Shown piece after piece: positions 21,137 to 29,737 of a DNA stretch of 31,054 nt; within the stretch, counting starts at the first letter, position 1; every line of letters starts with the position of its first letter. The stretch comes from a virus. The DNA is taken from positions 1 to 31,054 of IMG/VR virus record IMGVR_UViG_3300030002_000081; one strand, written 5' to 3'. Both the position numbers and the translations under genes were made by a program. The notes below the pieces were generated by a model, which did no database searches, had not been told where the DNA came from, and worked only from the letters and a program-made list of their open reading frames with translations.

Positions 21137-23473
21137 CTACCCCTTAAATATGCCATCGTGCACATTAGCTATTTGCTTATTCATCGCCCCGATGACGTCG
21201 TTTATTTCTTTTCCCAGCCGTTCGCCAAAGTTTTTAGGCTCATCAGATTTGACATCCACATTAACTTCCCCGATATGGATCCCGCCCGGCTGCGGGGCAT
21301 TTGCTGGCTGAGCCGATGCCCTACTTGCCTCTGTCATCCTGACCCCTTTAGCTGCCGCATCATTAGCATTTCGCATAGCATCATTAGCTCGGCTCATGGA
21401 GTCGGATGCTGATTCTCTAGACGGGGTATGTTCTGTCGGCGCGGCGGCTATAAAACGCGGTCCGGGGGCTTCAGGGACCGGCATCGCTCCGGCCTGCTTT
21501 TGAGCGTTCAAGCTAGACGCCATACCCATTCGCATAACTGCAGGATCAGGAGTGAACCGCAGCACCCGCGACCTTTTCTCAAAGTCAGCTCGGGACTGTC
21601 CTTCTATCCCGGCGTCGGGGGTGCCTAAACCGCCTGCCCTGCCGATGCCGCTGGCCCACATAGCTATTGCCTGCTCAAGCCCAACGGATGTGTTTGTAAC
21701 GATCTGGCTTAATTTCTCTTTCTCCACTTGGAATTGAGCGTCATTGGCTTGCAGCCCTTCTTTCGATGTCCCTACTAACGTTTGCAATGCGGATATCACA
21801 AGCTCATTATCGTTAAGGTTAACATCTCCCTTCTGAGCCATGTCGGCGAATTGCTTGCGTAGTTCGGCCATCTTGCTGTCATCAACTTTGCCGTAGCGTT
21901 TTTGGAACTCCCCGATGTTTTCATTGAACGACTCAGTAGCACTTTTTTGGTAATCGGCCTCTTTTTGTTTTGCTTGCGCTTCTTTTTCCTTTTTACGTAA
22001 GTCCTCGTATCCCTTCCCTTTTACATCTATCTCCTTATCCGCAGCATCTACTTCTTCTTGGGTCTTCCCTCCCAGCGCCGCAGGTATTTTACCCATCATG
22101 TGGTTTATGCCCTTCTCTAAGGAAAGACTCATGCGGTCACCCAACCCGTCCAGCATATCTGGGAGATCTTTTAATTTAGAACCAAGACTTACAATGCCCT
22201 CTATGGAGCTATTGAGCATGTGCAAAGCACCAGTCGACATGTCTATCATCAGCCTTTTAAGGACAGACATTAGAGTATTCACCGGGCGCATATTCTTTTC
22301 GAGAGCTACTGTCTCCTTGGACCACGCCACCATGCCCGGAACGACTCTCGACCTGATAATAGTTTCTGTTTTTTCTTGTTCTACCTTTAGGCTTGCTTGC
22401 TCTGCCGTATAGTTTCTTGTTGATTGAGCCAAGATAGTTTCTTGTATGGCTTGCTGCTCAATCCCCTTGTTCATGTCCTTTACTTGATCGGACGTTGCTT
22501 CTATTATTTTGGATGCTTGATTGAAGTCAAGTCCGTACTGCTGCGTCGCTCTGGCCAGCGCGTAGTTTGTACCTTGCTTTTGAGCGGCTGTTCTGAGGTC
22601 GTCAACAATAACTTTCCAGATCTGGTCCATCCCTTCCAGATGCTTACCAGTCTGTATTTTGATACCTCTCGACCGCATTAATCTAGACAGAGGGTTGGTA
22701 TCAATGCCTGTCCTCATGTCGATGCCGCCCATAGGCTGGGCGCGATGAAGAGCTACCTCTTTTATCTTTTCATTAAGCCCTGATAGCCCTTTTAAACTGT
22801 CCTCACGGCTTATACCTAGGTTCTCGCCAGCTATCTGGTGTTTTAGAAGCCCTTGGGTGTTCATACCTGCTGCCCAAGCGTCTTTTTTGGTGCTTCCGTA
22901 TTTTTCTTCCGACGCTTTTGCTATGACATGACCTGACTTAACACCCCATGCGCCCGCAGCGGCTACAGCGGCAACAGCGGCAGCAATAAGGGCGACGGGG
23001 CCGCCAAGAAGGGCCAGAGACCGGGCCATGAGACCACCTGCCGTCATACCTCCTGACCCAGCTGCAGCCTCCGCCGCTGTGGCCCCCACTTCTTCCCCTC
23101 CTGCGCCATAAGCGGCACTTGGCTTTCTCATAAGAGACTGTGCGTGTTCCATGCCAGCTGACAGGACCTTTTGAACCCCGCCCTTACTGATCATGGATCC
23201 CACATCGCCTATCTGGCCTAAAATCCCTTTTACCTTTATCGCTCCATCTTTTACTTTTTCAAGTTTTTGATGGAATTTATCCGCTGAATCCCCCGCCCTA
23301 TTCATGGAGTCGGACGCGCCCTTGGCGGCATCTTCTACGCTTTTGATCCCTTTGTCACCAGCACTTTCGGTGGCTTTTCTAGCCTTTTCCGCTTTGTTGG
23401 TAACTGCGTCGATAGCTTTTTCGGTATCAGCCTTGTCTACTTCGTACTTTACATAGAATACATCAAATAGCAT
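21137..23473 (-). CDS. Tape measure protein
   Basis: 778 residues. Starts with a long coiled-coil-like helical region (KYEVDKADTEKAIDAVTNKAEKARKATESAGDKGIKSVEDAAKG), then a hydrophobic Ala/Gly segment at about 150-180 (LALLGGPVALIAAAVAAVAAAGAWGV) likely to enter the membrane. Long charged helices (EEVDAADKEIDVKGKGYEDLRKKEKEAQAKQKEADYQ) and a Pro/Ala-rich C-terminus follow. It sets tail length and is ejected; at about 1.5 angstrom per residue it predicts a tail of roughly 110-120 nm. It follows a tube-like gene and a chaperone-like gene, the expected order. No lysozyme motif seen. Confidence 0.93.
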   Translation of the reverse strand: MLFDVFYVKYEVDKADTEKAIDAVTNKAEKARKATESAGDKGIKSVEDAAKGASDSMNRAGDSADKFHQKLEKVKDGAIKVKGILGQIGDVGSMISKGGVQKVLSAGMEHAQSLMRKPSAAYGAGGEEVGATAAEAAAGSGGMTAGGLMARSLALLGGPVALIAAAVAAVAAAGAWGVKSGHVIAKASEEKYGSTKKDAWAAGMNTQGLLKHQIAGENLGISREDSLKGLSGLNEKIKEVALHRAQPMGGIDMRTGIDTNPLSRLMRSRGIKIQTGKHLEGMDQIWKVIVDDLRTAAQKQGTNYALARATQQYGLDFNQASKIIEATSDQVKDMNKGIEQQAIQETILAQSTRNYTAEQASLKVEQEKTETIIRSRVVPGMVAWSKETVALEKNMRPVNTLMSVLKRLMIDMSTGALHMLNSSIEGIVSLGSKLKDLPDMLDGLGDRMSLSLEKGINHMMGKIPAALGGKTQEEVDAADKEIDVKGKGYEDLRKKEKEAQAKQKEADYQKSATESFNENIGEFQKRYGKVDDSKMAELRKQFADMAQKGDVNLNDNELVISALQTLVGTSKEGLQANDAQFQVEKEKLSQIVTNTSVGLEQAIAMWASGIGRAGGLGTPDAGIEGQSRADFEKRSRVLRFTPDPAVMRMGMASSLNAQKQAGAMPVPEAPGPRFIAAAPTEHTPSRESASDSMSRANDAMRNANDAAAKGVRMTEASRASAQPANAPQPGGIHIGEVNVDVKSDEPKNFGERLGKEINDVIGAMNKQIANVHDGIFKG

Positions 23474-23482
23474 CTCGAAGCC

Positions 23483-23977
23483 TTAGAATATAGACAGAGC
23501 AGCGTTGGCCGCAGCTGATATTAAACCTTTTACTGAGGCTGTTGTGCACTCAGCAAATATGAACTCGAATTGCTTACCCTTTCCTCTGCCCGCTTCACTC
23601 ATCGAAGTGCCTAACGGGCCGCTTCTGATGTACCCCCTATCTAACACGATAGGGGGCTGGTTAGGGAACAGGATGCTCATGATCATCAAGTCAGGAATAC
23701 CGCCTATTCTGAAGATTGACTTGTTACTACTTAGCATAATAGTTAAGTTATCGTCATCTTCAGAACCGGCTATAACCCCTATTTTAACAGTGACCGCCGA
23801 TGCTGTCTCAAATGATATGATGTCACCATCAACCAAGAATTCATGATCTGCTACCTGAGATTCACTGAACTCTATGGGGGAGACATCATCCGAGAATTTA
23901 GATATCGTCAATCCTACCGGGAAGGTTTTAGTTGCAATTAGGCTGATAATAGTGCCAAAACCGCCGATATTATCCAT
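23483..23977 (-). CDS. Second tail tube-like protein (tube initiator candidate)
   Basis: 164 residues. It aligns by eye with the tube protein at 25780-26229: FG near the start, TFPVGLTISKFSDDVSPIEFSESQVAD against TFPNGFPLTMFADDADPFDVPSIQIAD, VTVKIGVIAGSEDDDNLTIML against ITVSFNVIPGSEDDENMRVLF, and a final FEFIFAE strand against YNFAFEG. Such tube-like proteins at the tape-measure side of the module are usually tube initiators that nucleate the tube on the baseplate hub. It overlaps the chaperone-like gene by one base (TAATG). Confidence 0.82.
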   Translation of the reverse strand: MDNIGGFGTIISLIATKTFPVGLTISKFSDDVSPIEFSESQVADHEFLVDGDIISFETASAVTVKIGVIAGSEDDDNLTIMLSSNKSIFRIGGIPDLMIMSILFPNQPPIVLDRGYIRSGPLGTSMSEAGRGKGKQFEFIFAECTTASVKGLISAAANAALSIF

Positions 23978-24396
23978 TATTGATCCTCTTTGCCCTGATT
24001 AAGGACATCACGTAGATTTTCACCGATGGCGTCGCCCATTACTTTGGTCAACCGTACCGTGATCCACGACTCTACCTTTCCTAGGATCCCTTTGGCGGTG
24101 CCGTCGAAGAACTGCGGTGCGTTATATTTTAGGGACTCAATTTCAATAGCCACCAAATCCGACCAATCAGCGATGTGGTTGTCAATCAAGGAACGGGTGC
24201 TCAATGGCTGGGCAGTCCCGTCTGATAACACCACTTCAACATGAGTCATCAGACGCAGCATAACTTCTTCATTGCGCTCGTACTCTTTGCTGTGCAGCAT
24301 CATGCTTAGTGGGTATTGCGCCACAATGGCCCTGCCTGCTAAAGCCCCGAATTTGTTGATGCGGTAAGTTTTCCCGTTGAGTATCAATTCTTTCAT
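23977..24396 (-). CDS. Probable tail assembly chaperone
   Basis: 139 residues, helical, with LILNGKTYRINKFGALAGRAIVAQYPLSMML and VMLRLMTHVEVVLSDGTAQPLSTRSLIDNHIADWSDLVAIEIESLKYN. This is similar to small tail proteins that occupy the tape-measure chaperone position. No -1/+1 frameshift extension is evident: the next gene starts on its stop. Strong AAGGA ribosome site. Called from position and helical character. Confidence 0.6.
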   Translation of the reverse strand: MKELILNGKTYRINKFGALAGRAIVAQYPLSMMLHSKEYERNEEVMLRLMTHVEVVLSDGTAQPLSTRSLIDNHIADWSDLVAIEIESLKYNAPQFFDGTAKGILGKVESWITVRLTKVMGDAIGENLRDVLNQGKEDQ

Positions 24397-24404
24397 GATT
24401 TTCC

Positions 24405-24950
24405 TTATTTACCTACGCCTGATGCCATCATAGTTCTGGCTTGATCGGCGGGAGGCATTGCTGTTTGAGTCTGCCCGCGTTTTACTGTGCTGGCATCACT
24501 TGGGGACTTTACTTTGTCCTGAGTCATCGTAGTTGATGACGCGGCCTGCGTTATTTCATGCATAGTAAAAGAAACGGGAATCGCATTTAAAACCTTAGAA
24601 TCACGGACCGGAATAAACTCTCCGAACGTGCAATTTTCTACGATGATCTCTTTTATCTGTATTCCATATAGATTTTTTCGGTCATTAAATAGTTGCTGCA
24701 TTTTGCTGTATGAATCTTGGTCTATGCAGAAACCTTCTACCTGAACCGTCCTAGGCATGATGATCTTATGGTCTGTTAAAAAATCACCATTTTCTGTAGG
24801 GTGCTGTGGGGTGTCAGCTTGGTGGGTGGCCTGTGCGCTTTTTATTTTAAGCCCTATCACCTCTGATAACGAAGGTGACAGCATATCATATATTTTGTAT
24901 GCTTTCCGGTTTGTTAACGCAGCGCCTAATGTAGAGCCTACTTGAGCCAT
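24405..24950 (-). CDS. Dit-like tail/hub protein
   Basis: 181 residues. The core (about 45-135) has TPQHPTENGDFLTDHKIIMPRTVQVEGFCIDQD, YSKMQQLFNDRKNLYGIQIKEIIVENCTFGEFIPVRDSKVLNAIPVSFTMHEI, matching the Dit-like N-terminal pattern of phage tail proteins (PxExGxxxxDH..P...v.G). The C-terminal 45 residues are Ser/Thr/Ala-rich and probably flexible. It directly follows the spike gene; likely part of the hub-tube junction. Confidence 0.75.
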   Translation of the reverse strand: MAQVGSTLGAALTNRKAYKIYDMLSPSLSEVIGLKIKSAQATHQADTPQHPTENGDFLTDHKIIMPRTVQVEGFCIDQDSYSKMQQLFNDRKNLYGIQIKEIIVENCTFGEFIPVRDSKVLNAIPVSFTMHEITQAASSTTMTQDKVKSPSDASTVKRGQTQTAMPPADQARTMMASGVGK

Positions 24951-24953
24951 AAT

Positions 24954-25715
24954 TTACGATCCAAATGGGCCTACGCGCCCACCTTCAGGGTTAGAGTGAG
25001 TGTGGCCGCCTACAGCCGTACCGGCCACAGTGAGACTATCAACAGATGAACCGCCTGCACCGCCGCTGGATGTAAAGCCAGATTGCATAACAGTAGCCCC
25101 TGCTATGGTGACGTTCCCGGAAAAGCGGCTATCTGCCGATACCACATCAAGAAGGCCCATAGTGGTTAGAGTTATTTTACCATTTACTAACTCGACGTAG
25201 GTTTCGCCTGCAGCTATTTTTACGCGACCTTGACCTATAGCCACCCTATTATTCCCGTCTACACTCTGCAGCACCATTTCATCCGCATGTTCTCCCCTAA
25301 TCACATATCGACGCATCACGTCAGGTAAAAATAAACTATCCGAGAATGTGTGTGTTCTACATGTATTAGGAGCACCTTCAGATAGGCTAATTTTAAAGGC
25401 GTCTAGATCGCGATCAGACGCCTTTATCCAGCCTAGGTCGCCAGCCACTAGAGGAAAGTTTAGGTGATAACCACCCCCGCCAAACGAGAAAACCTGCAGC
25501 CCTACTACTTGGTTCCTTGGTACTACTTGGTTGTCAACCGTGATCCGGCTTACTAGTGGTTTCACGGTTGCAGTGTTACTGACCCTGTCGTACGACATAA
25601 TCACCGCCGGTAAACAGTCGTCGATGTTAAGAAAATAATCTCTTAACATTTTATTTAATGCCGATGGTGTCGACTCATGGTCCGATGGGTTTACTGCCGT
25701 AGCGGCGGTGGTCAT
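24954..25715 (-). CDS. Central spike, Gp138-N/gpV-like, with metal-binding tip
   Basis: 253 residues from the ATG at 25715, 8 bases after AGGAG; longer in-frame reading upstream would lie before the promoter. The N-terminal OB-type domain (LRDYFLNIDDCLPAVIMSYDRVSNTATVKPLVSRI, FSFGGGGYHLNFPLVAGDLGWIKASDRDLDAF, HTFSDSLFLPDVMRRY) is the pattern of phage phi92 gp138. Then comes a beta-helix-like part (VAIGQGRVKIAAGETYVELVNGKITLTT) and a tip with GGHTHSN, an HxH motif which in P2 gpV and phi92 gp138 binds iron. Pierces the outer membrane. It has its own strong promoter. Confidence 0.9.
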   Translation of the reverse strand: MTTAATAVNPSDHESTPSALNKMLRDYFLNIDDCLPAVIMSYDRVSNTATVKPLVSRITVDNQVVPRNQVVGLQVFSFGGGGYHLNFPLVAGDLGWIKASDRDLDAFKISLSEGAPNTCRTHTFSDSLFLPDVMRRYVIRGEHADEMVLQSVDGNNRVAIGQGRVKIAAGETYVELVNGKITLTTMGLLDVVSADSRFSGNVTIAGATVMQSGFTSSGGAGGSSVDSLTVAGTAVGGHTHSNPEGGRVGPFGS

Positions 25716-25732
25716 TTTTCTTCTCCTAAAGA

Positions 25733-25754
25733 AAAGGACGGTTTCCCGTCCTTT
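25733..25754 (-). terminator. Hairpin with U-rich tail between tube and spike genes
   Basis: On the - strand a 9-bp stem (25754-25746 with 25741-25733) with a GAAA loop, followed by TCTTT. It would end read-through from the tube gene, yet sits directly after the -10 of the spike promoter, so RNA started there would lack most of the left arm. Confidence 0.7.
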
Positions 25755-25783
25755 ATTATACCATCCACACAACTTTCTGTCAA
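25755..25783 (-). promoter_or_regulatory. Full-consensus late promoter for the spike and tail operon
   Basis: Read on the - strand: TTGACA 25783-25778, 17-base spacer, TATAAT 25760-25755 with TGG before it. The -35 contains the stop codon of the tube gene (TGA 25782-25780). Drives 25715 down to the fibres. Confidence 0.92.
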
Positions 25784-26229
25784 GCCGAGGTGATGCCCTC
25801 AAATGCAAAGTTATATGTTTTTGACTTCTGACGTTGTGACTGCTGGATGCCATTGGTTGGCATGCCATCAGTCAGAATACCTTTGGACAGAGTGTAAGAT
25901 CTTGCCCCGTCACCCGGATAAATGACAGAAATACTTATTTCATCACTGGCGATGGACTTACCTTTACCCGGTCGGTTGGCTTCGAACAGCACACGCATGT
26001 TCTCGTCGTCCTCGGAACCGGGGATGACGTTAAAACTAACGGTGATGGGATTAGCCTTTGACCAGTGAACCATGTCACCGTTGATACCCATCCCTTTGTC
26101 AGCAATCTGGATGCTAGGCACATCAAAAGGGTCAGCATCATCTGCGAACATAGTCAGAGGGAAGCCATTCGGAAAGGTATTGCTAGCCTTAACTGTGGCC
26201 ACAAAACCAAAAGCACTTACGTTTTGCAT
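25780..26229 (-). CDS. Tail tube protein
   Basis: 149 residues. Tube-fold pattern: FVATVKASNTFPNGFPLTMFADDADPFDVPSIQIAD, MVHWSKANPITVSFNVIPGSEDDENMRVLFEANRPG, and the C-terminal KTYNFAFEGI strand. Located directly after the sheath gene with AAGGAG before the ATG, which is the usual order. It forms the inner tube through which DNA passes. A diverged paralogue lies at 23483-23977. Its stop codon doubles as part of the next promoter. Confidence 0.88.
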   Translation of the reverse strand: MQNVSAFGFVATVKASNTFPNGFPLTMFADDADPFDVPSIQIADKGMGINGDMVHWSKANPITVSFNVIPGSEDDENMRVLFEANRPGKGKSIASDEISISVIYPGDGARSYTLSKGILTDGMPTNGIQQSQRQKSKTYNFAFEGITSA

Positions 26230-26239
26230 TTATATCTCC

Positions 26240-27859
26240 TTAGATCAGCACATCAGAGCCAACCACACGGCGGATGACGTCGTCCTTGGAGTAAACCAAG
26301 GTGTAATTAAACTGCCATTCAGTCAATGACGACTGCGCATTAACCGTTGATGATAGGGTGGCGTTGATCCAGTACCCGGCGACCTGCACTTGGTGCCACG
26401 CCTTGTCCGACCCTGTGATCTGCGTGATATATGCTTTCTGTGTTGCATTTAAAGGCTTACCCACAGAAATAGTACCATTCGTCAATGCGGTATCGATGGT
26501 GCTTTGCATATTAAGCAACAACTGGCCGCGTCCGATTTCATTGGCAGATACTTTCATAGCCAACAACAGACTGAGGATGTTGGACAGAAATGCGTCCTTC
26601 AGCCACATCTCGTTAGCGTAGGTGTTCATGTCGGTGGCGGAGGTAGCGCCGCCCATCAAAACGCCACGTTGATAAAAGGCGATCTGCTGACCGGCTGTCA
26701 TAGTGACGCCTTGGTAGTTCACGCGGATCCCATCAAGGGCATCAGATACTGCAGTGTCCCCCACAGACCCGGCATTAGCAACCAAGTTGCCTTCTGAGTC
26801 AGCAGTGAAGCTACGGTCGGTGAACTGATAGTACATATAGCCCTGAGTACCATTGGTAGCCGTGTAGTCAGTCGCAGCCAAAATCTCCATAGGAGACTGA
26901 GCTTGGAACAGCTCTGAGTCAGTAGATGGAGAGCCACCATTATCTTGGGTCAAAGTGAACCCGCAGCCGCCAATACCCATAAAAGTAGCGTACCATGCTT
27001 GGGTGGCCTGTGAGCGGGTCACGTAGTGGGAGAAGATAAATTTGTTGTTAAACGCAGCGTTCCACAAGGCCACGTCCTGCGGGCGGTTGCCCACTACAGA
27101 GGACTGCCAGTCATCAAGCGCATCGATAAAGGCAAATGAGCCAAAATTATCGCTCTTGTTGGTGGTTCGGTCCATTGTTTGCACAGCATTATCGCCGACA
27201 CGACCTGCTGAAGACGTAAAATCGCCATCTGCAAAGCCCAAAAGGACTGACGCATCATTAGACGCAGCTGCTGTGATGATGATCGACCCTGCAGTCGTAC
27301 CCGTCGACCCGGTGATGATCAATCGGTTGGACGAGATGTTGTAAACAACCGTGGCCCCCGCAAGGGCAGAGATGCCAGCCGCTGCTGTTTGAATAGCTGT
27401 TTGGATGATCGGGGCAAGATCAAGAAAGCTTGATGCTGGGCGGGCATCAAATCGAACGGAGACTGCAGATGCAGAGCCGTATGTAATTTGAAATCCAGCA
27501 TTAGCAGACATTGCTTGGATCTGGCTCAAAATAGTCGGTGTTTTCGGTGTTGAATTACCGGTAAACACTGGCGGAATGAACGTAGTCGTGTCCCAACGCA
27601 CAAAAGACATCATCGGCGGTGACTTGACGTCTTTGTTTACGAATTTAAAGTAAGCCAATGCTCGGCGATATTCAGGTGACGAGACATCATTGTTGAATTT
27701 AGCCAGAACCGCTGGTGCGCTTTTTGCCTCGAAGATGGTGTCCCGAGACAAAAAACTTGACTTAGTGATGAAACGGCCTACTAGCTGGCGCGTCGCCACG
27801 CCAGCCCCGGCACCCACACCGGACGTGATGTTGATATACTTAGTGATGTCGATTGACAT
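26240..27859 (-). CDS. Contractile tail sheath protein (DUF3383-like)
   Basis: 539 residues. The sequence fits the DUF3383 sheath family: MSIDITKYINITSGVGAG, RQLVGRFITKSSFLSRDTIFEAKSAPAVLAKF, YFKFVNKDVKSPPMMSFVRW in the N-terminal domain; GFADGDF and DALDDWQS in the middle; and QGVTMTAGQQIAFYQRGVLMG, NEMWLKDAFLSNILSLLLAMKVSANEIGRGQLLL toward the conserved C-terminal core. This gene makes the phage a myovirus. AGGAG precedes the ATG; it is 10 bases before the tube gene. Confidence 0.93.
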   Translation of the reverse strand: MSIDITKYINITSGVGAGAGVATRQLVGRFITKSSFLSRDTIFEAKSAPAVLAKFNNDVSSPEYRRALAYFKFVNKDVKSPPMMSFVRWDTTTFIPPVFTGNSTPKTPTILSQIQAMSANAGFQITYGSASAVSVRFDARPASSFLDLAPIIQTAIQTAAAGISALAGATVVYNISSNRLIITGSTGTTAGSIIITAAASNDASVLLGFADGDFTSSAGRVGDNAVQTMDRTTNKSDNFGSFAFIDALDDWQSSVVGNRPQDVALWNAAFNNKFIFSHYVTRSQATQAWYATFMGIGGCGFTLTQDNGGSPSTDSELFQAQSPMEILAATDYTATNGTQGYMYYQFTDRSFTADSEGNLVANAGSVGDTAVSDALDGIRVNYQGVTMTAGQQIAFYQRGVLMGGATSATDMNTYANEMWLKDAFLSNILSLLLAMKVSANEIGRGQLLLNMQSTIDTALTNGTISVGKPLNATQKAYITQITGSDKAWHQVQVAGYWINATLSSTVNAQSSLTEWQFNYTLVYSKDDVIRRVVGSDVLI

Positions 27860-27870
27860 ACATGTTTCTC

Positions 27871-28419
27871 CTAGTCGGGCACTTGATATACATTCAGCAC
27901 CACTTTATCAGTGCTATCAACTACGACACTGGTTACGGTTTGGTGCGTAAGAACTACTTCAAAAGTAGGCCATGCTTCGTTGCGATGTCTGTCATCTTCA
28001 AAATAAGTGTTGTCTATTTTTTGGATTCTAAGCACGTTAACGTTACTTGAGGCCAACATCCTGCGTATTGTATCTCTTCGCTGAAGGATATTGGCCAAAT
28101 AGTTTGATATATCGCTGGCGGTTACTTGATTTACCGTCATCGATGGAGTTAGGATAACTAAAGCGCTCACTTGAAAAGTAGTTTCCATGTGCTGCGTTGT
28201 TGTTTCTGTGTTCTGTGTTGGTGAAGGTCCTGCAGTGGTTACCATGCAGGGCATGCCATATCTGTTGTCAAACAGTTTTTGAAAATACACAGCATTTTCT
28301 GTAGGTATGCCTTGTTGCGTTGATTGACTTCTCTGTACTACCGGGTAGTCCCACCCCACCATCGCCAGACCGCTTATAAGCGTCGAGCGGAACAGCCGAA
28401 TTAGGTCAGCATCAAGCAC
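27871..28419 (-). CDS. Neck/tail terminator protein
   Basis: 182 residues from a GTG (GGAG 7 bases upstream). Pattern DLIRLFRSTLISGLAMVGWDYPVVQRSQSTQQGIPTENAVYFQKLFDNRYG, TTQHMETTFQVSALVIL, SDISNYLANILQRRDTIRRML resembles the phage neck-terminator (gp12-like/LIC_12616) family. It caps the tail before joining the head. Gene order, just before the sheath, supports this. Overlaps the previous gene by 8 bases. Confidence 0.78.
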   Translation of the reverse strand: MLDADLIRLFRSTLISGLAMVGWDYPVVQRSQSTQQGIPTENAVYFQKLFDNRYGMPCMVTTAGPSPTQNTETTTQHMETTFQVSALVILTPSMTVNQVTASDISNYLANILQRRDTIRRMLASSNVNVLRIQKIDNTYFEDDRHRNEAWPTFEVVLTHQTVTSVVVDSTDKVVLNVYQVPD

Positions 28420-28807
28420 TTAGTGGCTCCTTACCTATCTGCACGATATACAACTCCACCCACCCGTCAAAATCGTACCAAGGGACCTCAGATTCAAGCT
28501 GGTATCGATATTCGTTACCCGGCAGCCCTATCACAAATTGGTCGCCTGATTGGTCACGAGACAGGTCGATAGTGTCAGTGGAGACAAAAACCTTTAAATA
28601 GTTCTTTTGCATGTCCAGACCATACTGGACATAGGTGTCTCGGTCGGGGGCTTGAACACTGGCCTCAACTATAACCATTGGCTCGTACGATGTGACCCAT
28701 ACACCCTGATCGTTGATATCTCTTCCAGCATCTTTGTAATACTTGATATCTACAGTGTCAAGCAAAGCCATAGCATCAGAGAGAAGGTTACTGTCCGGAA
28801 TGATCAT
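28412..28807 (-). CDS. Head-tail connector/stopper-like protein
   Basis: 131 residues, beta-rich after a short helix (SNLLSDAMALLDT): IKYYKDAGRDINDQGVWVTSYEPMVIVEASVQAPDR, YVQYGLDMQKNYLKVFVSTD, VPWYDFDGWVELYIVQIGKE. Similar small barrels in this position act as head completion or collar proteins. Overlaps the previous gene by 20 bases. Exact family not recognised; role from order. Confidence 0.68.
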   Translation of the reverse strand: MIIPDSNLLSDAMALLDTVDIKYYKDAGRDINDQGVWVTSYEPMVIVEASVQAPDRDTYVQYGLDMQKNYLKVFVSTDTIDLSRDQSGDQFVIGLPGNEYRYQLESEVPWYDFDGWVELYIVQIGKEPLSA

Positions 28808-29279
28808 TTTCTTCCACCCTCGATGTTAATGTCTGCCACAACAGGCCAGTGTCTATCAGTATTTGGGGTTCGTTGTGAAATTTCATTTTCCACCTTCTGT
28901 AATCCTCAGATAGAGCCTCGTAGTTTTGGGACTTAATATTTCTGATTATCAGCCCCTCGATGTAAAGCCCTATCTGCCCCATGGCCTCATCTGTTGACAA
29001 CTCCCCGTTGAGGACCTTTGACATCAACTTTCTAGCCAATGTCTTAACATTTTGCTCGTTTGTCATGATAGCATCGCTTACAAACGGCCTTGCAGGCATG
29101 TGGGGGGTCCCCTTATTGAGCCAGTACGCCACCGCTGCTACGTACTCCCCTCCTGCCCTACCACGTTTTTCATCAGCCGGGTAGCGCGCTGTCTCAAACC
29201 AACCTACCTTCACGACTTTCCGTGACATTTCGTCCATGGACTTTTTCAGTTGCTCTGACCCGGATAGATTTGACTTCAC
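28788..29279 (-). CDS. Neck/tail-completion protein, HK97 gp10-like
   Basis: 163 residues from a GTG that overlaps the prior stop (GTGA). Contains VKVGWFETARYP, GGEYVAAVAYWLNKGTPHMPARPFVSDAI and DTGLLWQTLT, the pattern of gp10-like and virion-morphogenesis proteins (glycine-flanked helix, RPF, C-terminal LxxTGxL). Helps join tail to head. Confidence 0.78.
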   Translation of the reverse strand: MKSNLSGSEQLKKSMDEMSRKVVKVGWFETARYPADEKRGRAGGEYVAAVAYWLNKGTPHMPARPFVSDAIMTNEQNVKTLARKLMSKVLNGELSTDEAMGQIGLYIEGLIIRNIKSQNYEALSEDYRRWKMKFHNEPQILIDTGLLWQTLTSRVEENDHSGQ

Positions 29280-29728
29280 CAGAATATACCACCAGCTTTT
29301 CGAAAACCGCCGCGCTCATTCAAGCCACCGACAGAAAACCCACCCACCGACTTAATCTCAAGTAGGGCCAAAAGGGCTGCCCCGTAGTTGGTTTGGTTCA
29401 TCCACCAGCTTAGTTGATCTTTATTCGGCGGGGCTAAGTACTGAACACTTATTTTGTCAATACCTGCCGACGTTTTATAGCCGCCTTGCTTGCTGGTTCC
29501 TTTAGTTTTATTTAGCTTGGCCAGCTCTAGAAAATGAGCTACCATATAGTTCATAGCCAATACTGTGCTGTCTCCCTGCAGCATGCCGTAGGTCCCGCCA
29601 TCAACAATAAAACTCCCCACTTCATCCCAGTACATCTGTAGAACTACGGTGGGGTATGCCGTTATGTCAGCAAACGCTGGGCATTGCGCTCTAAACAGGT
29701 CTTCATTAAAGGTGATGGCGTTTGACAT
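29276..29728 (-). CDS. Head-tail adaptor, DUF4054-like
   Basis: 150 residues. FRAQCPAFADITAYPTVVLQMYWDEVGSFI followed by LAMNYMVAHFLELAKL is the helical DUF4054 pattern of phage connector adaptors, which bind the portal ring. The C-terminal part is Gly-rich (SVGGFSVGGLNERGGFRKAGG). Coupled to the gp10-like gene. Confidence 0.82.
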   Translation of the reverse strand: MSNAITFNEDLFRAQCPAFADITAYPTVVLQMYWDEVGSFIVDGGTYGMLQGDSTVLAMNYMVAHFLELAKLNKTKGTSKQGGYKTSAGIDKISVQYLAPPNKDQLSWWMNQTNYGAALLALLEIKSVGGFSVGGLNERGGFRKAGGIFW

Positions 29729-29737
29729 TCAGTACCT

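Noticed and set aside
21428-22681. Several + strand frames opposite the tape measure
   Set aside because: Antisense to a clear tape measure; compositions typical of reversed helical coding sequence, no ribosome sites.
23633-23656. 8-bp inverted repeat CCCCCTAT/ATAGGGGG
   Set aside because: Lies in the middle of the second tube-like gene with no tail of T; encodes PPIVLDRGY and may be incidental.
25716-25868. Longer N-terminus for the spike (start at 25868)
   Set aside because: The extension would overlap the tube gene, the promoter and the hairpin, and is unlike Gp138 proteins; the 25715 ATG has AGGAG.
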